Origin: Micromonospora rhizosphaerae
Lineage (GTDB): Bacteria > Actinomycetota > Actinomycetes > Mycobacteriales > Micromonosporaceae
Length of the DNA: 64,000 nucleotides
Direction of reading: 5' to 3'
NCBI RefSeq assembly: GCF_900091465.1
Contig: NZ_FMHV01000002.1
Span: forward strand, 5,580,001-5,644,000
The notes beneath the pieces are model-generated. The model did not search any database. It saw only the letters and a list, made by a program, of their open reading frames with translations, and had not been told where the DNA came from. This document shows, piece after piece, positions 51,838 to 58,825 of this stretch. Each line of letters opens with the position of its first letter. The stretch's first letter is position 1. The position numbers and the translations under genes were made by a program.

Positions 51838-52039
51838 CTCTTGCTTACGACTGACCCCGCGGTTCGGGTGTCCTTGCTGTTGCTCTGTCGTCTGCCTGGC
51901 GGTGCAGCACCCAGTGGTGCTGGCCGGGCGGGCAGTGACCTCATAGGAGCCTGATCGCAGCACGTCCCGTCACAGTCCCGTCCACCCGGCCGGCCAGCGT
52001 CACGAACCCCTGTCGCCCTGGTCTGAGCTGGAGCCCGCG
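51838..52039 (+). ncRNA. possible bridge-RNA-bearing left end of an IS110 element
   Basis: About 200 non-coding bases directly before an IS110 recombinase gene, the position of bridge RNA in the IS110 group. It contains a hairpin CAGCACC/GGTGCTG (51905-51911 and 51916-51922) with flanking partly pairing bases. Target and donor loops were not identified and the element is dead, so this is a weak call. Confidence 0.3.
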
Positions 52040-52881
52040 ATGTCGAGCATGAACCCCGACCCGCGTCGACGTCGAGTAGTCATCGGCGTCGAAACCACAA
52101 GCACGTCCACGTCGCCGTCGCATTGGACGACATCGGCGGCCGCCTCGACGGCCGCTCGTCCCCCGCCGACAGAGGCGGCTATGAGCAGCTGATCGACTGG
52201 GCGGCCGGCTTCGGCGTGAAGAAGCTGATTTTCGCAATCGAGGGCACCGGCTCCTACGGGGCAGGGTTGACCTCCGCCGTCCGCCGGCGTGGTCTCGGGG
52301 TGATCGAGGTCCTGCGCACCGACCGCCGGGATCGGCGGCTGCGTGGCAAGAGCGACACCCTCGACGCCGAGAACGCCGCTCGCTCGGTGCTGGCCGGCAA
52401 CGCCACAAGCGTCCCGAAGACCGACGACGGCACGGTGGAGATGATCCGCCAGATCAAGGTCGCCAAGGACGTCGCGGTCAAGGCCCGCACCGCCGCGATG
52501 ATCACCCTCGAGGCGGTGCTGGTCACCGCGGCTCCCGAGCTGCGCGAACCGTTGCAACCCATGTCGAAGATGGCCCTGATCGAGCGGTGCGCCGGCCCGC
52601 GTCGCGGTCCGATCACCACCGTGCTCGCCGCGACGAAGCACACCCTGCGGTCGTTCGCCCGTCGCTGGCAGCAACTCAACGACGAAATCAAGACCGACGA
52701 GGCTTGCTCGCCGAACTCACCGGCCAGCTCGTGCCGCAACTGGTCGCTGCGTTCGGCGTGGGCGCCGACACCGCCGCGGAGATGCTCATCGTCGCCCGCG
52801 ACAACATCGACCGGGTCCGCTCCGAACCGGCCTGGGCCAGACTCTGCGGCGTCGCGCCGGTCCCCGCTTCCTCTGGCATGA
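52040..52881 (+). pseudogene. IS110-family recombinase, multiply frameshifted
   Basis: Starts MSSMNPDPRRRRVVIGVE, where the family has a DEDD aspartate; a one-base loss near 52095 shifts the frame to HKHVHVAVALDDIGGRLDGR. The DEDD domain continues with FAIEGTGSYGAGLTSAVRRR and SDTLDAENAARSVLAGNATS. Near 52700 a further shift leads to LLAELTGQLVPQLVAAFGVG and RLCGVAPVPASSGMTNRHRL, the start of the transposase_20 domain, after which family similarity stops. Not functional as it stands. Confidence 0.8.
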
Positions 52882-53057
52882 CCAACCGGCACAGGCTTTC
52901 GTTAGGGGAACACTCAACGGACGGGCAGCTGCGATCACTACAGTTCCGCGATAAGGGAGTCGGTAACCACGTCAATGTCCTCCAACTACAGGAGGTCGAC
53001 GTGACGGTCATTCCAACGGCCGGAGGCGAGATCGTCGGCGAGACGGTCTAGGCCGGG

Positions 53058-53789
53058 CTAGACCGCTCCCCAGTGGAGGGACAGCCCAGTGGCGGCCCGC
53101 TCGGCGGTGATCTGCATCATGCTTCCCAGCATCGTCGCCCGGTCCGCCACCAGGGCCGTCCCGTCGGGCGCGTACGTGATCCGGTCGCTGACTAGCACCG
53201 GCGCTCCCTCGTCCTCGTCCAGATACCGGGCCACGTCCGCGTTCAGCACCTCCGGCCGGATCGTCTCCGCCGCTCGGGCCACCACCACTCCGAGGTCGGC
53301 CAGGGCCGCGTACAACGACGTGCCGGTGAAATCCACGTCGCGCAACCGGTCCGCGTGCGGCTCGCGTACCCAGGAGATCTGGTGAATGGCGCGGCGGCCA
53401 GCGAACGCGCGGACCCGCTCCAGGCGCAGGCCCGTCTCGGCCGCGCGGACCCGCAGCCGGGCCGCGACGCGCGAGGGCACGCGGCGCTGCGCGCGGGAGA
53501 TCACCATCGTGCGTACCTCGTGGCCCTGCTCGCGCAAATCGTCGCCAAAGCTCCGCAAAGATCCCAGCTGGTACGCCGCATGGGGCGGTGCGACAAAGGT
53601 GCCCTTGCCGGGCTGCTGGACGATCAGCCCCTCGGCGCTCAGCTCGCGCAGGGCCTGCCGCAGCGTCATCAAAGTGACGCCGTACGCTGTGCTCAGCTCG
53701 CGTTGCGCGGGCAGCGCCTCGCCCGGCACGTAATGACCGTCGCGGATCTTTGCGGCGAGGTCGGCGGCGATGGCCCGATAGCGTGCCAC
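53058..53789 (-). CDS. GntR-family (HutC subfamily) transcriptional regulator
   Basis: A 243-residue regulator. Winged helix: YRAIAADLAAKIRDGHYVPG and YGVTLMTLRQALRELSAEGL; the C-terminal UTRA-type ligand domain has GLRLERVRAFAGRRAIHQIS and VLVSDRITYAPDGTALVADR. GTG 53789 is preferred because GGGAGGGAG lies seven bases before it; the upstream ATG 53828 abuts a palindrome and has no ribosome site. It follows trpBA on the same strand after a region with three palindromes. Effector unknown. Confidence 0.88.
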   Translation of the reverse strand: MARYRAIAADLAAKIRDGHYVPGEALPAQRELSTAYGVTLMTLRQALRELSAEGLIVQQPGKGTFVAPPHAAYQLGSLRSFGDDLREQGHEVRTMVISRAQRRVPSRVAARLRVRAAETGLRLERVRAFAGRRAIHQISWVREPHADRLRDVDFTGTSLYAALADLGVVVARAAETIRPEVLNADVARYLDEDEGAPVLVSDRITYAPDGTALVADRATMLGSMMQITAERAATGLSLHWGAV

Positions 53790-53828
53790 TGTTCTCCCTC
53801 CCGCTGCGTCGGCTGTGTCCGCTCCCAT

Positions 53829-53930
53829 GATCGGCGGCTTCCGCCGATCAGCGTGCTCTGGTGTTACAGATCGGCGGCAGCCGCCGATCTTGAGGCGCGC
53901 GGCTGTCGCTGATCTGCGCCACCGCCGATC
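53829..53930. promoter_or_regulatory. three-fold palindrome array at the gntR promoter
   Basis: Two copies of GATCGGCGG / CCGCCGATC arms with three-base centres (53829-53849 and 53869-53889) and a degenerate third (53911-53930, overlapping the trpA stop) are spaced about 40 bases centre to centre. On the minus strand a -10-like TGTAAC (53868-53863) abuts the middle copy, so binding there would block RNA polymerase. Probable autoregulatory operators. Confidence 0.65.
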
Positions 53931-54651
53931 ATCGCACGAGGGCCACCAGAGACAGCGCGGCCCGCAGCGACGCCACGAAGGCGCCGACCTCGGCGGGACC
54001 CGCCCCGTCGAGGATGCGCCGCATGACGGCCGCCCCGACGATGACCCCGTCGGCGACCGCCGCCGCCTCGGCCGCCTGCTCCGGGGTGGAGATGCCGAAG
54101 CCCAGCAGCACGGGCAGGTCCGTGACCTGCTTGAGCCGGGCAGCCAGAGCGGCGGCCGACGGTGCGAGCCGGTCGCGTTCGCCGGTCGTGCCCATGACCG
54201 AGATCGCGTACACGAAGCCCTGGCTGCGCCGGCCGATCTCGGCGAGCCGGTCGTCCGGCGTGGCGGGCGAGGCGAGCAGACTCACCTGGACGCCCGGCAC
54301 GTCCAGCCCGGCCAGCTCGTCGAGGGGCAGGTCGGGCACGATCAGCCCGGTCACCCCGGCCGCCGTCAGCGCGTCACCGAACCCGGGCCGCAGCGCGAGG
54401 TTGGCGTACGTGCTGGCGATGAGGGGGATGTCTATCCGCACTTTGGCGAGGTCTTCCAGGACCGAGGCGGGCGTGGTGCCTCGGGCGAGCGCCGCGTCCG
54501 AGGACTCCTGAATGGTGGGACCGTCCACCGTGGGATCGGAGAACGGCAGCCCGACCTCGATCAAGTCGGCTCCGGCGTGCTCGAAGGCGCTCAGGTACGC
54601 CGTCCAGCCTGGCACGACCCCGCCGGTGATGTAGGGCATCAGCAGCTTCAT
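53929..54651 (-). CDS. trpA: tryptophan synthase alpha subunit
   Basis: A 240-residue TIM-barrel subunit that splits indole-3-glycerol phosphate into indole and glyceraldehyde 3-phosphate. The catalytic glutamate lies in GADLIEVGLPFSDPTVDGPT and the catalytic aspartate region is GLIVPDLPLDEL; GFVYAISVMGTTG and VLLGFGISTPEQA form the phosphate site. Slightly shorter than usual (about 260-270), lacking the N-terminal helix. ATG overlaps the trpB stop. No trpC, trpD or trpE gene is nearby. Confidence 0.95.
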   Translation of the reverse strand: MKLLMPYITGGVVPGWTAYLSAFEHAGADLIEVGLPFSDPTVDGPTIQESSDAALARGTTPASVLEDLAKVRIDIPLIASTYANLALRPGFGDALTAAGVTGLIVPDLPLDELAGLDVPGVQVSLLASPATPDDRLAEIGRRSQGFVYAISVMGTTGERDRLAPSAAALAARLKQVTDLPVLLGFGISTPEQAAEAAAVADGVIVGAAVMRRILDGAGPAEVGAFVASLRAALSLVALVR

Positions 54652-55829
54652 GCGAGGTCCGCCTCCGCGATCAGGGTGGTGATGTCCTTGTCGCCGCGCC
54701 CCGAGAGCGTGACGAGCACGGTCGATCCGCTGGGCAGCTCCGGCGTACCGGCGGCGCGGACGACCCAGGCGACCGCGTGGGCCGACTCGATGGCGGGCAG
54801 TACGCCCTCCGCCCGCGCGAGCCGGACGGCGGCCGCGATCGCCTCCCCGTCGGAGACGGTGACATACCGGGCGCGCCCCAGATCGCGCAGGTACGCGTGC
54901 TCGGGGCCGACGCCGGGGTAGTCCAGCCCGGCCGCGATCGAGTGCGCCTCCTTGATCTGCCCGTGCTCGTCCTGGAGGAACAGCGACTGGAAGCCGTGCA
55001 ATACGCCGATCTCCCCGTTCGCCGCGCCGGAGCCGCCCTCGGCTTCCACCCCGACGAGCTTCGCCGATGTCTCGACGAACCCGGCGAACGTGCCCGCCGC
55101 GTTGCTGCCGCCGCCGACGCAGGCGACCACGTAGTCGGGGGTGGCAGCGGGCAGCTCGGCCGGGCACTGCCGCCGGGCCTCGTCACCGATGACGCGCTGG
55201 AACTCGCGGACCATCGTCGGATACGGGTGCGGACCGATGACCGAGCCCACGCAGTAGTACGCCTCGTCGGCGTCTGTCACCCAGTGGCGCATCGCCTCGC
55301 TGGTGGCATCCTTCAGCGTACGGCTGCCGGTGGTCACCGGAACGACCTCGGCGCCCAGCAGCCGCATACGGAAGACGTTGTGCGCCTGGCGTTCCACGTC
55401 GCGTTCGCCCATGAACACCTTCACCGGCAAACCCAGCAGGGCACCGGCCGTCGCCGTCGCGACGCCGTGCATGCCCGCCCCGGTCTCGGCGATCAGGCGC
55501 GTACGCCCCATGCGCCGGGCCAGCAACGCCTGTCCCAGCACATTGTTGATCTTGTGTGATCCGGTGTGCGTCAGGTCTTCCCGCTTGAGCAGCACCGTTA
55601 CACCGAGTTCGGCCGACAGCCGCAGGGCCGGCGTCAGCGGGGTCGGCCGTCCCGCGTACGCCGACAGCAGCGCGGCGAGGCTGCCGCGGAACCCGGGATC
55701 GGCCCACGCCTCCGAGAAGGCCTCGGCGACCGCCTCGCAGGCGGGGATCAGGGACTCCGGCACGTATCGCCCGCCGTAGCTCCCGTACCGCCCCGGAACG
55801 ACTGTCGTCCGCACCGTTATAGAACTCAT
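54648..55829 (-). CDS. trpB: tryptophan synthase beta subunit
   Basis: A 393-residue PLP enzyme joining indole and serine. KREDLTHTGSHKINNVLGQA contains the PLP lysine, CVGGGSNAAGTFAGF the phosphate-binding glycine loop, and the N-terminus YGSYGGRYVPESLIPACEAV is the standard TrpB1 type that pairs with TrpA. ATG 55829 is preferred over a longer frame because a promoter ends exactly there. With trpA it is an orphan pair, as found in actinobacteria that divert tryptophan to special products or recycle indole. Confidence 0.95.
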   Translation of the reverse strand: MSSITVRTTVVPGRYGSYGGRYVPESLIPACEAVAEAFSEAWADPGFRGSLAALLSAYAGRPTPLTPALRLSAELGVTVLLKREDLTHTGSHKINNVLGQALLARRMGRTRLIAETGAGMHGVATATAGALLGLPVKVFMGERDVERQAHNVFRMRLLGAEVVPVTTGSRTLKDATSEAMRHWVTDADEAYYCVGSVIGPHPYPTMVREFQRVIGDEARRQCPAELPAATPDYVVACVGGGSNAAGTFAGFVETSAKLVGVEAEGGSGAANGEIGVLHGFQSLFLQDEHGQIKEAHSIAAGLDYPGVGPEHAYLRDLGRARYVTVSDGEAIAAAVRLARAEGVLPAIESAHAVAWVVRAAGTPELPSGSTVLVTLSGRGDKDITTLIAEADLA

Positions 55830-55865
55830 GCAACAGTTATAGAACGGCTGAGTCCACCCTGGCAA
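55816..55865 (-). promoter_or_regulatory. leaderless trpB promoter with direct repeats
   Basis: On the minus strand TTGCCA (55865-55860) and TATAAC (55841-55836) are spaced 18 bases, and six bases later comes the A of the trpB ATG (55829), with no ribosome site. The decamer GTTATAGAAC (plus strand) occurs at 55816-55825 and 55836-55845, one copy covering the -10 and the other the first codons, 20 bases apart, suggesting a regulator site. Confidence 0.6.
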
Positions 55866-55942
55866 GATGATCCGGACGACCTCCCGCGAGCGCCAGCGAC
55901 CCCTGCCCCTCTCCTCGGGCGCGCCATGTAGCGGCACATCGC

Positions 55943-56754
55943 GGCGCCGTTGCGTTGTGGGATCGGAAGACGCGTTAAGCCCGTGTCGGGTGGGCGGTCA
56001 GATCGCTTGGGCGAGTTCGGCAAACGCCGTTGCGACCCGCAGAGCGGGCGGGGTGTCGATGGCGAGTTCGTAGTGTCCGCGGCGGAGGTTCTGCATGAAG
56101 GCGTGGCCGGCGATGATCACTGTGCTGTCTTGTCCGTTCGTAGACCGCGCATCGATCTCAACCGGTGTTTCAACTGGCTGTGATCGGCTTCGATCGGATT
56201 GTTGGCGTACTGCTCGACGTGGTGCCACGCCTGCGGGATCAGCTCGTCGAGCACGCCGGGGTAGACCGGCGCGGCGTCGGTGACCACCTCCGCGGGTGTC
56301 ACCTTCAACGTCGACACCGCTCGTCGGAGGAACCGCCGGGCCGCGTCGGCGTCGCGACGTGCCGAGACCAGCACGTCGATGACCTGCCCGTAGTGGTCGA
56401 CCGCCCGGTACACGTACCGCCACACGCCGTTGACCTTGACGTAGGTCTCGTCGACGAACCAGCGGTCGCCTGGCGAGTGGCGGGGCGGCGTCGGCCAGCA
56501 GCGGCGTGAACCGCTGCACCCACCGGTAGACGGTGACGTGATCGACCTCGACCCCACGTTCGATCAGCAGTTCCTCAACGTGGCGATACGAGAGGTTGAA
56601 GCGCAGATACCAGCGGACCGCGACCACGATCACCTCGGTCGGGAACCGGAACCCGGCGAACGCCGACGCCGGAGGCAACCACGGGCACGAGCGGGTCGAT
56701 GACTTCACTGCTCAAGCCTGCCTCGATCTTGCCAACGTGCAATGCAACGGTGCC
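55943..56754. mobile_element. IS6-family element, decayed
   Basis: Terminal inverted repeats GGCGCCGTTGCGTTG (55943-55957) and, on the other strand from 56754, GGCACCGTTGCATTG match at 13 of 15 positions. The 812-base length is normal for IS6. No eight-base target duplication flanks it. The right end lies within two bases of the kdpE stop codon. Confidence 0.75.
55998..56708 (-). pseudogene. IS6-family transposase with two frameshifts
   Basis: The N-terminus reads FPTEVIVVAVRWYLRFNLSY and VEVDHVTVYRWVQRFTPLLA. Near 56480 the frame shifts to DRWFVDETYVKVNGVWRYVY, VVTDAAPVYPGVLDELIPQA and HVEQYANNPIEADHSQLKHR, the DDE core with all three acidic regions. Near 56120 it returns to the first frame for GHAFMQNLRRGHYELAIDTP and the natural stop. 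The shifts cancel, but the middle is out of frame so no functional protein is made. Confidence 0.8.
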
Positions 56755-56755
56755 C

Positions 56756-57442
56756 CTACTGTTCAGGGGTGAAGCGATAGCCGAGGCCCGGGTCGGTGCG
56801 CAGGTAGCGGGGTCGGCTGGGGTCGGGTTCCAGCTTGCGTCGGAGGTTTGCCAGGTGCACGCGTAGGTAGTTGGTCTCGGTCTCGTATCGCGGCCCCCAC
56901 ACCTCGTGCAGTAGCTGCTGGTGGGTGACCAGCCGGTCGGGGTTGCGTGCAAGCACTTCCAGCAGGTGCCACTCGGTCGGGGTCAGGCGAACCTCCGCTC
57001 CGGCGGTCGTGGTGACCCGTTTCGCGGACAGGTTCACGGTGAACGCCGCCGTCGTGACGACGGGGGAGATCTGCTCACCGGCGGTGGCTCGGCGCAGTGC
57101 GGCCCGTATCCGGGCCAGCAGCTCACCCATCGCGAATGGCTTGGTCACGTAGTCGTCGGCTCCGGCGTCCAACGCGTTGATCTTTGACTGCTCGGCGTGC
57201 CGGGCCGACAGCACGATGATCGGGGCGGCCGACCAGCCACGCAGCGCCTGGACGATGCTGACCCCGTCCATGTCGGGCAGGCCGAGGTCGACGATGACCA
57301 GGTCGGGCGGTGTTCGCTCGGCGGCGGCGAGCCCGCTGGCCCCGTCGGTGGCGACGGCGACCTCGTAGCCGCGGGCCGACAGGGCGATGCGCAGCGCCCG
57401 CGCCAGTTGACGATCGTCGTCGACGACGAGGACCCGGGTCAC
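56756..57442 (-). CDS. kdpE: KdpE-type two-component response regulator
   Basis: A 228-residue OmpR-class regulator. The receiver domain has the acidic pair in VLVVDDDRQLARALRIAL, the phosphorylated aspartate in LVIVDLGLPDMDGVSIV and the lysine in DYVTKPFAMGELLARI. The winged-helix DNA-binding domain ends LRTDPGLGYRFTP. GTG 57442 overlaps the sensor kinase stop. Its target is probably potassium transport; kdpFABC is not in the window. Confidence 0.9.
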   Translation of the reverse strand: MTRVLVVDDDRQLARALRIALSARGYEVAVATDGASGLAAAERTPPDLVIVDLGLPDMDGVSIVQALRGWSAAPIIVLSARHAEQSKINALDAGADDYVTKPFAMGELLARIRAALRRATAGEQISPVVTTAAFTVNLSAKRVTTTAGAEVRLTPTEWHLLEVLARNPDRLVTHQQLLHEVWGPRYETETNYLRVHLANLRRKLEPDPSRPRYLRTDPGLGYRFTPEQ

Positions 57443-58815
57443 TGAGCTGCCGCCTGCGGCAGGGTGATCGTCATCGTCAGTCCTCCGCCCGGGGTGTCGG
57501 TCGCCGTCAGGGTGCCGCCCATCGCCTCGGTGAAGCCGCGGGCGATGGCCAGACCCAAACCTAGCCCGCCCTCGGTGGATCGATCGTCAAGGCGTTGGAA
57601 CGGGGCGAAGACCCGCTCGCGGTCCTCGGCCGGTATGCCGCGACCATGATCGACCACCTCCAACGACAGCCGGTCACCGGAAGCACGGCCGACCACGCGC
57701 ACCGACGGCGACTCCCGGACGGCGTTGGCGACGAGGTTCGCCACGACCCGTTCCAGCAGCCCCGGATCGGCGTACGCGAGCGGCAGGTCGTCCGGCACGT
57801 CGACGTCGACCGTGACCGGCCCCTGATGGAGCAGCGCCGCGGCGACCACCTCGTCGACGGCGACCGGGCGGCTGTCGACTATCAGCGCCCCGGCCTGCAG
57901 GCGGCTCATCGCCAGCAGGTTCTCCACCAGGTCGGACATCCGGTCGGCGGACTCTTCGATGGTCTCCAGCAGCTCCGCCTGTCCGGCCGGGGCCAACTCC
58001 AGGTCCGGGTCGCGCAGGCTGGACACCCCGGCCTTGATCCCTGCCAGCGGCGTACGCAGATCATGGCCGACGGCCGCCAGCAGGGCCGCCCGCAACCGGT
58101 CGATCTCGGCCAGCTGCCGAGCCCGGGCCGCCTGGTCTGCCAGGCGCTCCGCGTCCAGGGTGCGGGCGGCGGCCGCGGCCAGCCGGGCCAGGAACCGGGG
58201 ATCGGGCGCGAACAGGTCCGGCCCCTCGACGACCAGGCGCAGATTCGGCCGGGCCGGCACGGACATCGACGGCACTCCGGTCGGTTCCCGTCCGGCTACG
58301 GCGACGATGCGCTCGACACCGGCCGGGTCGGTCTCGATCAGCGCCGCGCTGTCCATGTGCAGCGCCTCGCGTACCCGAGACAGCAGAGCGGCCACGGACC
58401 CGGTGCCGACTGGCTCGGCGCTGATCCGCGCGAGCACCGCCGCTTCCACACCGGTGCGCGCCGCGGCCGCGCGCTGGCGGGCGGCCAGGTCCACCGCGAC
58501 GCTGACCGTGACCGCGACCGCGACGTAGACGACGAGCGTGATCACATGATCGCGGTTCTCCACCGTGAACGTGTGGAAGGGCGGGACGTAATAGAAGTTG
58601 ACGACCAGGTCGGAGGCGACCGCGGCGGCCAGCCCGGCGGTCAGCCCGCCGACCGCGGCAGCCGCCACCACGACCACCAGGTAGAGCAGGACGATGCTGG
58701 CCAGCGCGAGCTCCGTACGTACCGGCACGAGCAGAGCGGTGAGGCCGGCCAGCCCGACCGCCGCCAGCAGCACGCCGGTGAGCATCCGCTGGTACGCCCG
58801 CGACCTGTCCCGCAT
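57439..58815 (-). CDS. KdpD-like sensor histidine kinase lacking the N-terminal KdpD/USP domains
   Basis: A 458-residue membrane kinase. Four hydrophobic segments (about 10-105) form the DUF4118 domain, including DLVVNFYYVPPFHTFTVENR; a GAF-like segment follows, then the H-box GHDLRTPLAGIKAG, N-box VVANLVANAVRE and G-boxes DHGRGIPAEDRERVF and GGLGLGLAIARGF. Full-length KdpD is about 850-900 residues with a cytoplasmic N-terminal sensor; that half is absent here. ATG 58815 has GGGCGG upstream. It follows the KimA-like gene by ten bases. Confidence 0.88.
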   Translation of the reverse strand: MRDRSRAYQRMLTGVLLAAVGLAGLTALLVPVRTELALASIVLLYLVVVVAAAAVGGLTAGLAAAVASDLVVNFYYVPPFHTFTVENRDHVITLVVYVAVAVTVSVAVDLAARQRAAAARTGVEAAVLARISAEPVGTGSVAALLSRVREALHMDSAALIETDPAGVERIVAVAGREPTGVPSMSVPARPNLRLVVEGPDLFAPDPRFLARLAAAAARTLDAERLADQAARARQLAEIDRLRAALLAAVGHDLRTPLAGIKAGVSSLRDPDLELAPAGQAELLETIEESADRMSDLVENLLAMSRLQAGALIVDSRPVAVDEVVAAALLHQGPVTVDVDVPDDLPLAYADPGLLERVVANLVANAVRESPSVRVVGRASGDRLSLEVVDHGRGIPAEDRERVFAPFQRLDDRSTEGGLGLGLAIARGFTEAMGGTLTATDTPGGGLTMTITLPQAAAQ

Positions 58816-58825
58816 ACCGCCCAAG

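Noticed and set aside
52985..53051. Short frame starting at GTG 53001 with AGGAGG upstream, after the IS110 remnant
   Set aside because: Only sixteen codons, no homologue recognised, and it lies in sequence joined to a decayed element.
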